Origin: Argyresthia goedartella
Lineage: Eukaryota > Arthropoda > Insecta > Lepidoptera > Argyresthiidae
DNA length: 64,000 bases
Direction: 5' to 3'
Assembly: GCA_949825045.1 (NCBI GenBank)
Contig: OX463836.1
Location: forward strand, 9,441,829 to 9,505,828
Shown here: piece by piece, positions 43,207 to 53,559 of the stretch
Position numbering within the stretch: position 1 is the stretch's first letter
Layout of the letters: each line of letters starts with the position of its first letter
Position numbers and translations under genes: made by a program
Notes under the pieces: model-generated
Told to the model about the DNA's origin: nothing
The model's database searches: none
The model's input: only the letters and a program-made list of their open reading frames with translations

Positions 43207-43462
43207 GGGTTAGTCCACTTAGTTATACTACTAGTTATACGATATAACAAAATGAATAAAAAAAATCCTAATAGTTATACTGAGCAGTATAACTAAACGG
43301 ATTTCATTATTTTGGATCGGGTACGTCCATTTAGTTATACGATATAACAAAATGAATAAAAAAAATCCTAATAGTTATACTGAGCAGTATAACTAAACGG
43401 ATTTCATTATTTTGGATCGGGTACGTCCATTGAGTTATATTCGTAAATAAACTCTATTAATC
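43207..43462. repeat. Left TIR of the MULE, with internal tandem units
   Basis: Two units of about 113 bp repeat within it ('gatataacaaaatgaataaa' through 'gatcgggtacgtccat'). Each contains the small palindrome AGTTATACTGAGCAGTATAACT. The right TIR has the same arrangement. Confidence 0.85.
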
Positions 43463-43747
43463 TCTGTCTCTCTTCTATACGTGACAAAGATTTGTTACTA
43501 TGCCCTTTATACTACGTTAGTATCGTTGCTTGCTTATTCATGCCCATCTTCATTCATCGTTAGTATTAGTACCTGTAAAAACCACACTAATTTATACTGT
43601 CAGCCTCAAAAGTACGTTCATATTATTTTAATATCTATATATTGTAATATTGGGCAATATAAAAGTTCACACGCATTTTTTTACAGCAAAGATACCTACT
43701 TTTTATTGTATACTTACTATAAATATATTACTAATATACTATCTGAC

Positions 43748-44022
43748 TTGACGACCTCTTTAGCTTAGTTGGTAGTGACCCTCTGCCTACTAAGCTGGAG
43801 GTCCTGGGTTCGAATCCCGGTGCGGGCATTTATTTGTGTAGATATCACAAATATTTGTTCCTGAGTGATGTTATATGTATATAAGTATTTATCTATATGA
43901 TATCTATTATATATATCGTCGTCTAGTACCCACAACACAAGCCTTAATGTGCTAACCGTGGGACTAGGTCAATTTGTGTATGATTGGCCTATAATATTTA
44001 TTATTATTTATTTATTACTAGG
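43748..44022 (+). mobile_element. tRNA-derived SINE inside the MULE
   Basis: The head reads TAGCTTAGTTGGTAGTGACC (A box) ... GGTTCGAATCCCGGTGCGGG (B box), then a body with 'gagtacccacaacacaagcc'-like wording ('gtctagtacccacaacacaa'), 'gtgggactaggtcaatttgtg' and a final 'cctataatatttattattatttatt' tail. This is the common Lepidopteran SINE with an RTE-like 3' end. It has no cloverleaf 3' half of its own use and is not a tRNA gene. Confidence 0.8.
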
Positions 44023-44103
44023 TTTTTATTTGAATATTCGGTACCGAAAGTAAATAATAATAATACAGAAACGACTTGAGTAACCTAAAGTCCGTCTTTT
44101 CAG

Positions 44104-45312
44104 AATGAAGAAATCATAAAATCCGTAATGCATAGTAAAGACTGTCAACCTAATTATGCGAAAAATGAAATAGAGCTCAAACTGATTGAATGCCAAAACA
44201 AAACCTCCACCGACTTTATAAGTTCGATTCCAAATATTTACAAACAAACGAGACGGGAAATAAAGTCCCTAGGATACCATTTGGTTACTAAGGTACCAAA
44301 ATATAAAAGTGTGAAAACTACATTATACAAAAAAAGGAACGAAGCAGCAGGAGTGTCAAAATTGCATTGCCTAAAACCAGAAGAAGTAACCGTACCCGAA
44401 CGATACTCATCCATTCTCTTGGGTGATTATGATTCTGAAGGGAGAAGAATTTTAGTGTTTTGCTTGCCAGATATGATAAAACACTTAACGGATGTAAAAG
44501 AATATTACGGCGACGGCACTCATAAAAGTTGTCCGAAACCTTTCGCTCAGATATATACTCTGCACGGTGACTTCTTCAGTACTCAGACGGAATCGCGTAT
44601 TTTGCCAATGGTGTATATCTTGATGTCGGATATGTCAACCGAAAGTTACATAATCATGTTCAGAATCATTTTGTCCCGCATCACAAGTTGGAAACCAAGT
44701 AAGTTTATGTTCGACTATGAGAAAGCGTCAAAAAACGCTGCATTGAAAGTGTTCCCAGATGTTAAGATTAAAGGATGTCATACCCATTATTCTGATAGCC
44801 TTTGGAGAAAAGCTAAAAAACTAGATCTAGAAAACAAAAATGCGAAATGGCCTAAAAAAATTGTAGGGCTTTGTTGTGTGTTACCACTTCTCCCAAATAA
44901 GCATATTCGAGAAGGATGGGAATATATTAAAGAAAAAGCTGCCAAAATACAAGATCTAATGAAAAAAAAGAATCTAACTACCTTTGTGAATTACTTCGAG
45001 TCTTACTGGCTCAAGAACGATGGGTTCATAAACTCATGGTGCGTATTCGGAGAGAGGCATCACAGTACCAACCAAGTGGAGGCATGGCACATGAATCTTA
45101 ACCAATCATGCAAAACCAGGAAAAATGTTAGTATTATGCAATTTTTCAAAGCAATGGCTGAAGATGGAGAAGATTCTATTATCAACATTACGGAGATTAA
45201 GGAAAATCGACAAGAAAGCAGTATCATCAATGACGCCATGATTATGGACGCACAGATGCAATTAATTAACGGCGATATCTCAATAGTCATATTTCTAGAA
45301 ACATTACGATAG
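44104..45312 (+). CDS. MULE transposase, missing N-terminal exon(s)
   Basis: An acceptor (gtcttttcag, ending 44103) opens an exon in frame with the ATG at 44128 (394 codons). The start NEEIIKSVMHSKDCQPNYAK looks like the end of a FLYWCH zinc module, whose main part should be in a missing upstream exon. The MULE core has YYGDGTHKSCPKPFAQIYTL (D129), KFMFDYEKASKNAALKVFPD and GCHTHYSDSLWRKA (Cys-His), then HHSTNQVEAWHMNL with the likely Glu. No stop or shift. The SINE may have displaced the upstream exon. Confidence 0.75.
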   Translation, partial: NEEIIKSVMHSKDCQPNYAKNEIELKLIECQNKTSTDFISSIPNIYKQTRREIKSLGYHLVTKVPKYKSVKTTLYKKRNEAAGVSKLHCLKPEEVTVPERYSSILLGDYDSEGRRILVFCLPDMIKHLTDVKEYYGDGTHKSCPKPFAQIYTLHGDFFSTQTESRILPMVYILMSDMSTESYIIMFRIILSRITSWKPSKFMFDYEKASKNAALKVFPDVKIKGCHTHYSDSLWRKAKKLDLENKNAKWPKKIVGLCCVLPLLPNKHIREGWEYIKEKAAKIQDLMKKKNLTTFVNYFESYWLKNDGFINSWCVFGERHHSTNQVEAWHMNLNQSCKTRKNVSIMQFFKAMAEDGEDSIINITEIKENRQESSIINDAMIMDAQMQLINGDISIVIFLETLR

Positions 45313-45437
45313 TAATATACTAACCTTTTACTCCTAATTAGTCTTATCTTGATATATATATCTGTATCAATTGATTCACATGGTGTTATTATTTTAAATT
45401 GAAATAAAATGTGTGAAAACGTAAAACATCCAAAACA

Positions 45438-45692
45438 ATTAATAGAGTTTATTTACGAATATAACTAAATGGACGTACCCGATCCAAAATAATGAAATCC
45501 GTTTAGTTATACTGCTCAGTATAACTATTAGGATTTTTTTTGTTCATTTTGTTATATTGTATAACTAAATGGACGTACCCGATCCAAAATAATGAAATCC
45601 GTTTAGTTATACTGCTCAGTATAACTATTAGGATTTTTTTTGTTCATTTTGTTATATCGTATAACTAGTAGTATAACTAAGTGGACTAACCC
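45438..45692. repeat. Right TIR of the MULE
   Basis: Reverse complement of 43207-43462, including both internal units. Only a few differences, for example 'gttcattttg' against 'caaaatgaat'. Confidence 0.85.
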
Positions 45693-45719
45693 GAGGGATC
45701 TCACAAAGAGAACAAGTAC

Positions 45720-47880
45720 AAATACAAGTCTTACTATGTTTAATAAGTTTCCTCTTCACTGGCTGTGAGGCAAGGCTTGATCGGCGTTCGCCCGTCTTGT
45801 CACTCAGTCTGTCATCTTATGTCATATCACTCAGTCTGTAATGTAGCATCACAAACTCTGTCATGTCACGGGTGGTAGTCTGCAAAGCACAAAATGCAAA
45901 GAGGAACTTTACAATGCATGCACTGAAATATAGTCCTCGTAGCTCGTTTGTTCGCTATGCAGTGCACGCAACGGCGTTTTGATTTCTGGCTGTTCTCCGG
46001 AAAGTGTCTTTCTTTTGTAGGTGCAGGTTTTGTCATGTTAGGACGACTTGTCAGCTGTCCTGTGTTGGTCATGAATAGTCGCGGTTCGTCCTTCAAATTG
46101 ATTTTGCGGTGTCGCAACAGAAGGTCTTCTGCAAGCTTGGTCCGAAAATACTTGTGGCATATTTTCGGCTCTTTCGTCTTATAAATGACAAAACAATTAA
46201 AAATGGCTGTTGCGAAGAGCCTGCAGAAGACCTTCTTGTACCAAATTTTATTCCTTGTTAGTTCTACGGGCTGCGGGGCCAGGCATTGGTCTTTTCTGCC
46301 AACGCCACTCATTGAGTTGTTGTAGTCGACTACAATTTGCGGTTTTTGATATTTATTGTTCTCCCCGAGTTTCTGATGGTACGTCGAGATCATGCTTATC
46401 ACGTTAGTATCTCGCCATGCCATCAGCGCCAAGTCTGAAGTGTAGCGTGCCACTACTTCACCCTGTCGTAGGTTCTTCGTTGTTATAGCCATCATGAAGT
46501 CTGGTACAAACTCTCTGTCTAGACGAAGTGTCCCGTAGCAGTCGGTCTTTCTATGTTTCAGGCATCTCAGCAGCAATGGGGAACTATAAAAGTTGTCCAC
46601 TATTACTGTGTGCCCTCGGTCAAGTAGTGGCTCGAGTAAGTCATAAACTATTTTGACGGTCGCGTTTGTCGGTCGTTCGTTGATCTTGTCATCAAGTCGG
46701 TCGTCTTTCATCTCTTTGTCAGGTTGGTCATCTATCTTGTCATCAACTCGGTCGTTTGTTTTGTCGTTGCTCTGTGCAGTCTTCTTTTTACCTGTATGAA
46801 CGGAAAACTTCCACAGATAACCAGTGCGAGCCTCGCACAGCTCATAAATCGTTGTCCCCCCTGCAGACGCTTTGGCGGTTATTTTTTGGTCAAAGTTCAA
46901 ACGGCCATGGCCTTTCAGCAACAGCGACTCGTCAACCGCTATCTCTTGGTCTGGTAAGTATAATTGTGAACATTTTTCGTTCAAATAGTCAATCACTGGT
47001 TGTAATTTCGACAGTCGACTCGTGTTTGTCAGGGTCCTATTATCCACGAAATGATACATCATTTTTAATAACACAAAACGGTTGTAGGACATTATTCGTG
47101 AAAAATATGGCATGGTGCCGAAGCCATTGAACTTGAAGTAATTTTGCTCTTCTGGCACCTGGTACAAACCCTGCAATATCAATATTGCTAAAAACGAGAT
47201 CATTTCCTCACGATCAGTCGGCGTCCATCTATGGAGTCGAGAATGCGGTTTAAGTTTATTTTGTGATTTTAATGTCCCAACTGTCTGTGCCGCATATCTG
47301 TTGGTTTCTGTGCAGAGTCTGTCAATAAAGTCAGCGTCGAACATTTGGTCAAAAACGTCCAGAGGCGTCAGACCAGTCAAGTCAAACCTTGGTCCTGATT
47401 TGGCTGTAAAAGTCTCCCGTCGTCCAGTAAAAGTGCTTTTGCCTTCTCGCCAGTCAAATCGATAGTAGTTAGAGTCCGGTGCGATTTGTCTTACAACTTG
47501 GTCGTTCACTTGGCCCCATGCGCGTAGAAGTCGGGTCTGCGTTTTGGGCAAGCCCGCATCGCAAGCTGGCTCAGAGGCAGCGTTGCGTGTCACCGGCAGG
47601 GGGAACGCGTCTTCGTCAGAGTCTGTGTCGCTCTCTGCCATAGCCCAGTAGTCTTCCGATGTCGGTCGCAAGTCTATGTCGTCAACTTCTGAAACACAAG
47701 AAACAAGAACACACATGTCAATTATAATGAGAAGCAAAGCAAACAAATAAGTAGATGGGCCGAGATGGGCTAGCCTCCTGTCCCGCAAAGTGCAGTATGG
47801 AATAACTGGCTTAAGGTGGGTACGACTGTGCCCACCTTTAGCCAATATTTTAAATACCTGCTTGGCTGTATTAAAGGCAT
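45720..47880 (-). mobile_element. piggyBac-like element, copy 2
   Basis: Homologous to copy 1 from about 150-200 bp upstream of the coding exon to the 3' UTR array. A short near-palindrome 'ggtgggtacgactgtgccca' lies at about 47815-47836, upstream of the gene. TTAA-flanked TIRs were not identified. Confidence 0.6.
45866..47726 (-). CDS. piggyBac-type transposase, catalytic Asp changed
   Basis: Open from ATG 47726 to TGA 45866-45868, matching copy 1 from MCVLVSCV onward. An acceptor (tgtgtttcag) ends at 47699, as in copy 1. AVDESLLLKGHGRLNFDQ and VIVDNFYSSPLLLR are intact, but the third site reads MSGVGRKDQ, not MSGVDRKDQ (GGC at 46298-46300). The charged insert is shorter than in copy 1. C-terminal cysteine-rich domain present (CVHCIANKRATRTIFQCMHC). 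The open frame extends upstream to 47920 but that part is not supported. Probably catalytically dead. Confidence 0.85.
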
Positions 47881-48167
47881 AGAGACGGTTAAGTAATTCA
47901 AAATATAGATAATTAAACAAATTTTAGCTTAATAAATTAGTACTGTGCTTGGTGAATGTTTTTCGGAATAAGTAAAAAGTGTAGAGAATTAAAGTTATAG
48001 ATGTTTTTTAATCGATTAAAAAATCTTATCTATCGTTCTCTTTCAAGTTAGATTGGTACGGTACATATTTATATATATTAGTTAACTGTTTGTTTTATTA
48101 CATTATTATAAATTATCAGTCTATTTCTCTATATGCAAATATCCAGTAGTTAGAGTTGTCGTTATAC

Positions 48168-48660
48168 AGGTGTCCCAAAAGACACAGCGATACCGAAGGT
48201 AGCCCAGCCTGCCTCAGATGCATCGATCAAGCCTAACAGCAGTAATCGCGGTTACCATAGTTGAGCTGATGTGGGATGGTGCGTACGTGCACACGCAGGT
48301 CGCATCCCACAATAGGCAACGACCTCTCTCCCACGGTATTAACGTGAGACCGTCCGGACGTTTCCCGTCGCTGCGGCTCAAACCCGGAGGTTCTAGGACC
48401 GTCGGAATATTAGCAGAGACTAGCGCCCTCCGGACGATGTCGTTAATTAAGTGATGGCGAGAGAGTCTCCCTGCACTCCGAACACAGTGCAGCCCATGGC
48501 GCCCCAGCGAGTCAACCGCTGCACCACAAACACAGCGATGTGGTTCGCAGATGTTGCAACCTAACCGAAGCGCCACTGCCACACGCATGAAGTTGTCGTC
48601 TAAAAAGGTGCCCAACTGCGGAGACGGCAACGCATGCAGCCAGGCGCCAGACTCTGGCTA
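48168..48660 (-). pseudogene. LINE C-terminal domain relic
   Basis: Encodes [83 protein letters not shown]. The C-x-C, H-x-x-C and PDG...WD patterns are those of a post-RT domain found with arthropod LINEs; a nuclease-like role is only a guess. The segment 48168-48240 recurs, inverted, at 52745-52830. Confidence 0.5.
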
Positions 48661-48806
48661 AGGGAATGTAAACATTGTGAGAATGTGGACTTTTTCGGGA
48701 AAGTGGTCAATATGGTAATGTAAACATTTTTGATGATAAACATTTTGGTGAAATGGACATTTGGTGCCTAAGCGCTTATCTAGTTCCAATGAGTTATTAT
48801 TTTAAA

Positions 48807-49167
48807 GAGCTCCGTGGTCAAGTAGGTTTCACGCTTGATCCTCACGCAGAAGGTAGAGGTTCAAATCCCGGTGCCGACCCGTAGCCCATTAATGTCCCCA
48901 CCGAGGGCACAGGCTTATACCTGGATACGAGTAAGATTAAGCCATACTCCACCACGCTGGCTCAGTGCGGGTTGATGGAGGGGTTTTACGACCACTACCA
49001 AGTAGCGATAGTAGCCGGGACCTAAAGCTTAACGTGTCATACGAAACACTGAAAGTCCAATAATGCACTAAAGATAAATTAATTATCTCATTGGTACATA
49101 GCCAGGTTTCGAACCTGCATCTCCTGTGTGTGAAGCAAGCGTGAAACCCATTAGACCACGGAGCTCT
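48807..49167. mobile_element. SINE-like element with inverted tRNA-Val-like ends
   Basis: Left end: GAGCTCCGTGGTC ... CACGCAGAAGG ... GGTTCAAATCCCGGTGCCGA. The right end read on the minus strand: GAGCTCCGTGGTCTAATGGG ... CAGGAGATGCAGGTTCGAAA. Both resemble a tRNA-Val head. The body includes 'ccatactccaccacgctggc' and 'agtgcgggttgatgga', a known Lepidopteran SINE wording. Head-to-head arrangement may be two SINEs in opposite orientation. Confidence 0.55.
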
Positions 49168-49221
49168 GTACCGCCGACCATGTAGTTCATCTTTTTTCTA
49201 TCTTTTCTTTATTACGCAAGA

Positions 49222-49310
49222 GCTAGATTAATAGAGTATGGAATTACTGGCTTACAGTGGGCACAATTGTACCTCTGCCACCCCGTATGGGAAAACGCAT
49301 GACATGCGTT
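49222..49310 (-). repeat. Fragment similar to piggyBac upstream flank
   Basis: The minus strand reads 'gtgcccactgtaagccagta' then 'attccatact', close to the segment upstream of both piggyBac genes (around 47780-47850 and 18320). Either a piggyBac solo remnant or a shared insertion site repeat. Confidence 0.4.
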
Positions 49311-49690
49311 ATTAGTACTGTCGCCTCTGTAATCGGTGGTTTCACTAGTTTTTCTTTATTAATGTATCTTTCTCTCTTTTGCATACGTTTAATAACCAAT
49401 GAAAAAACCGGTAGAAAATGAGATACTCAGTATTCCTGTTGCACCTTTTTACTTGGTGGAGCCCCGGTTTGATGAGTAACTGTGGCATTCATTCCAATTT
49501 TATGATACAAGTGTGATACCATTCCTGAATCGGCATAACAGGTATTTTAAAGGTATTTTTATTCCTAGTCTAATCTGATCAAAGGCGAAGTCAGTGTTTT
49601 GCTGAAGATTTAAGCTAAGACTAAATCATCAATTTATCATATTCTATAAAAGGTATTGACAAAACAACACTTGTGTCGTCTTTAGTACAC
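49311..49690. other. Spacer
   Basis: No gene recognised on either strand. Confidence 0.4.
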
Positions 49691-52590
49691 AGTCTGCGTG
49701 GTATATATAGACCAGACCCAGCATGTGGAGAAACAGGAAGGCAATCACACAAGCTGAAAATGGTGCACAGTATCTTGGCTGGTTAACGAAAACTGAGGAA
49801 AACATGGCCAAATTGACCGGAACCTCAGTCATCATCATGGGTGATCTAAATATGAATAGTGCGTCTGTTTCGGTTACCAATTACTATTGCTATTTCCTTA
49901 GTGTTTGTGGTCTGTATGAGACGAATGAGGTGACGAATGCACATGTTGGTGTACTTGATGTGGTGTTGATGCCGGAGAGTGTGAGTGACGTAACTGTGCG
50001 CGCTTCCGTGTCTGGCAGCCTGGTTCCACTCACTGACGCCTACCACCCGTCTCTCGACGTCATTGTGCCCGTGTTGCATGCGCGGGGCGCTTGCCAGCGA
50101 TCCGACCGCTTGGATCCCAGCAACATTGGTGATCGCAATGATTGGAACTTTGCTAAGGGCAATCATCGCAGTCCTATATGAACTCATGTGTAGCGTATCG
50201 TGGGACCATGTTCTCGAAGCTACTGATATAGAGACGGCAGTCGGTCGGTTCTACGATACCGTTTATGATGTCTTCAACAATTCCTTTCCAAAGAAGATCA
50301 GACCAACACAATCAACTAGGAGATATCCGGTGTGGTTCACTGGAGACATCATAAAGGACCTGGCCACGAAAGCCAAGCTCCATCGTAAATGGAAGACGTG
50401 GAAGAGGCCGGCTGACTACATCTCATTCAGCGAGCTGAGAGCCTGTCTCAAGTGTCGCATAGATACTGCCTACGCCAATCACATGAGTAGTATAGAAAGG
50501 AACATAAGACATAACCCACGCGCTTTTTGCAATCATGTGAGTGGCCTATGATCGAAGGGTGGTTTCGAACCCCGGATCACGCATCAGGAACAGGAATGCG
50601 CTGGTGAGGACGCAGCAGCCGCATTTGCAGACTACTTCTCCGACGTTTTCTTCCCTGATGAGCCAGCGCTCGATCCGGAACTGGTAAATAGCTCCGATGA
50701 ATCGTGCTCTGCCAACTACGTGCAGATAACGCACATCTACCGTAGGGATATAGAGGAAGGGCTGAAGCAGCTGAGGCCAAGGAGTGCAATTGGACCGGAC
50801 AACGTCCCTCCTTACTTTTTGAAGGCCTATAGCGATCAGCAGATATTACCCTTAGGACGGATATTCAATCTCGCTCCCGAGCAAGGTAAATACCCGACCA
50901 GCTGGAAGCTTTCTCGAGTCAGTCCTATCCCCAAGACAAGTGAAACTGCCTCCGTTGATCCATACCATAGCTAGGATAGGATAGATAAAATTGTTCGAGT
51001 CGATCGTAAAAGACAAAATCAGTTCGCAGATCGCGCCTTATCTGAGCGACTCGCAACACGGATTCAGGAGCCGCCGCTCGGTAAACACCAACTTACTGAC
51101 TTTCGTTAAGATTGTGTCGGAGTGCATGGATCGGGGATGTCAGGTTGACGTCGCCTATATGGACTTCCGTAAAGCGTTCGACAGTGTCGATAATGACATC
51201 CTTATGAAGAAGTTATGTGCCATTGGATTTGCCCCAAGGCTGTTGGTTTTCTTCACTGACTACCTGAAGGACCGCCAGCAATATGTGCGACACGGCTGTT
51301 TCGAGTCCCGTCCGTACCATACACGGTCGGGCGTTAGTCAAGGGTCTATTCTTGGTCCGTTGTTATTTATCATTATGATAAATGACTTGGAATTAGACCT
51401 CAAACACGCCAATTGCCTTTTGTATGCGGACGATCTGAAACTGATACTTCCCGTAAGTTCAGAGGATGATTGTGGTTTGCTGCAAGAAGATCTTGATGCG
51501 GTCTATAGGTGAAGTGTGAACAACAAACTCCTATTCAATACTGCTAAGTGTTATTTAATGTCTTTCACGCGCTCTTCTCAGCCTATCAGTGCCACGTATA
51601 CGCTCGGTACGGAATCTATGACTCGAGTGTATTCAATTAAGGACCTCGGTGTTATACCAAGGAATGCTTTAAAAGATTGGGGTTTGTAATTCGGAATAGT
51701 AAGGGATTCCAGAACCTGGGTGTGGTCCAGCTCCTTTACACGGCCTTAGTGAGAACCAAACTTGAATCTAGCTCAGTTCTTTGGAATCCGCACGAAAGCT
51801 CGTACGTCCTTATGCTCGAGAAGGTACACAAAGCTTTCCTACGATACCTATATAAGAGGAAATTTGGCTACTGCCCTTACCTTTATCCATCCGCTTTTAT
51901 ATTGGGTATGCTCGGAATGGCTCGGATACAACTCACTAGAGGTCAGACGTAATAGCGAGCAGCTTCTGACTGTTTGTCGATTGTTGCGAGGTGACAGTGA
52001 CTGTGTCGTGCTTGTCGGTACCGTATGCGCCCTATTCGTGCCCGACAAATATCTCCACGCGCGCAGGCACCAGCTGTTAGCGGGCGGCACGCACCGCACG
52101 TTGGCGCGCCAGCAGTCTCCGCTGGTGAGGGCTCGGGACAGTCTCAACGCTCTGTTGACTGCATCACCACTGACTGATCTGTTTGGTGATTCATAGCGGC
52201 ATATTGTGCGAGATTGTGGCAGGTTCTGCGAGAAGAATGTTTGAAAGGATTGTGTGATGTTGTAATTTAAACTCATTGCATTGAAATTTTATCTGACATT
52301 TTAATAATTATATCATATCAGAATTTAATTTTATTGACATTAATCTAATTTTATTTTATTGACATTATGTTGGGTGATATGCAAATTGTATTTTTGATTG
52401 TATCGAAATTCTATCTGTTAATGATCTAATATTTTTTTATTGACATTATTCTAATTTTATTGTATTGACATTGTGCAAATTGTATTTTTATCATGTTTTT
52501 TTTTAGATTTTATATGTGATGTGTATAACGCCTTGGATTGTTATCTGTAAAGTTGTACACTAAGATGGAATAAATAAATAAAATAACAAT
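49690..52590 (+). pseudogene. LINE ORF2 relic (endonuclease, RT, C-terminus, tail)
   Basis: Endonuclease end (SVIIMGDLNMNSASVSV), linker (STRRYPVWFTGDIIKDLATK), then RT: SAIGPDNVPPYFLKAY, WKLSRVSPIPKT, KLFESIVKDKISSQIAPYLS, DSQHGFRSRRSVNTNLLTF, AYMDFRKAFDSVDNDILMKK, SGVSQGSILGPLLF, CLLYADDLKLILPV, SVNNKLLFNTAK. The C-terminus (SPLVRARDSLNALL, ending FGDS, stop about 52195) is Jockey-like. Multiple stops and shifts. The 3' UTR has a run of 'attgacatt' repeats (52320-52480) and ends in an AATA-type tail near 52588. Confidence 0.75.
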
Positions 52591-52744
52591 TAGTAACTAT
52601 TCAAGATAGTGTAGAAATTTAAATAAAACCGTAAAAGAAAGGGATATCCAAGAAATGGCTCTAGCACTAACAATGTGACAATAGGGATTTTCATTAAAAA
52701 CTTTAAACTGACGATTTCTCGAAATACAGGCAACTTTCGCTGAG

Positions 52745-52830
52745 GTCATGTTAGGCTTGATCGATGGATCTGAGGCAGGGCTACCTTCGGTGTCGCTGTG
52801 ACGTATGACTTTTGGGACACCTGTTTAAAG
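52745..52830 (+). repeat. LINE 3' end, inverted copy of 48168-48240
   Basis: Plus strand 'gcttgatcgatggatctgag ... cttttgggacacctgt'. It is the complement of 48168-48240 with a few changes, so a strongly truncated copy of the same LINE family. Confidence 0.6.
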
Positions 52831-52914
52831 GATATATATGTCGTAACATTATCGTAGAATTGACTATATCATGATACAGCCAACCATGGTTGAATTAGAA
52901 CTTTCATTGAACGA

Positions 52915-53050
52915 AGAAATATTTCAGGGCAAAACACTGTGGTAGCTTAGGTGAAGACCAAAGGGTATGAGGGCAGCGAAGAGGTAAACATGTATAACAC
53001 AAAAAATATCAAGTAGTAATGAATACAAATGTTTTAAAAAGACATGTTTA
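52915..53050 (+). repeat. Dispersed repeat C, partial copy 3
   Basis: 'cagggcaaaacactgtggta' to 'aaacatgt' matches repeat C copies at 6062 and 8182. Confidence 0.5.
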
Positions 53051-53231
53051 GTAAGTGCCAAAAAAAGAAGATGGAATGTAAAAATAAAAATCACTGGAAC
53101 GGACTATTTAAATACTGCAAAATTCTCAGTTTTTTATAAAATAAAAGTTCTGCTTCTAAGTAAACTATTAACTGTATAACGAGAGCAATGACAGCGACGG
53201 ATAAACCATGTCTGGTTTTCGTTCGCTGCTA

Positions 53232-53452
53232 AATGTACTATCGAACCATCTGAATCATGACCCACCATAAGCTTATTTTGCTAAACCCCTTAAATGCAAG
53301 TAGGTCGAAATTCGCTTGAAGGTTTATTTCCTTGGTAACGAACTTGTTATCATTTGATTAGACACTGACATTTTGATAGATCTTACAAGTTTGAAAGTTT
53401 CAAACGAATTATCAGGCAAGTGGGTCATGATTCAGTTGGTTCGATTGTACCT
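53232..53452. mobile_element. 221-bp MITE with ~33-bp inverted ends
   Basis: The arms share TGAATCATGACCCAC with 'cgaacca' next to it on each end. No coding capacity. Flanking duplication not clear. Confidence 0.55.
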
Positions 53453-53559
53453 TAATCTAAGTTCTTAATATATGAATAAATAAAAAAAAAAGTAATCCTT
53501 TCTGATTATTTCATGAAATAATTGAATATATCATGAAATGGTTGGCCACCCCACTTAGC

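Larger units (their letters stand above)
43207..45692 (+). mobile_element. MULE DNA transposon with 255-bp TIRs
   Basis: 2,486 bp. The ends start GGGTTAGTCCACTTAGTTAT on each strand. A transposase ORF lies between. A SINE is inserted upstream of the ORF. No 8-11 bp target duplication is visible (left flank 'agtttgata', right flank 'gagggatct'). The right end abuts the 3' flank of piggyBac copy 2. Confidence 0.8.

Noticed and set aside
43207..43462. Regularly repeated units that could suggest a CRISPR-like array
   Set aside because: Only two units, part of a terminal inverted repeat mirrored at 45438-45692, in a eukaryotic genome.
43748..43830. A tRNA-like sequence with A and B boxes
   Set aside because: The sequence continues into a SINE body and tail; it is the head of a SINE, not a free tRNA gene.
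47727..47920. N-terminal extension of the piggyBac copy 2 open frame
   Set aside because: It crosses a splice acceptor and is not matched as coding in copy 1.
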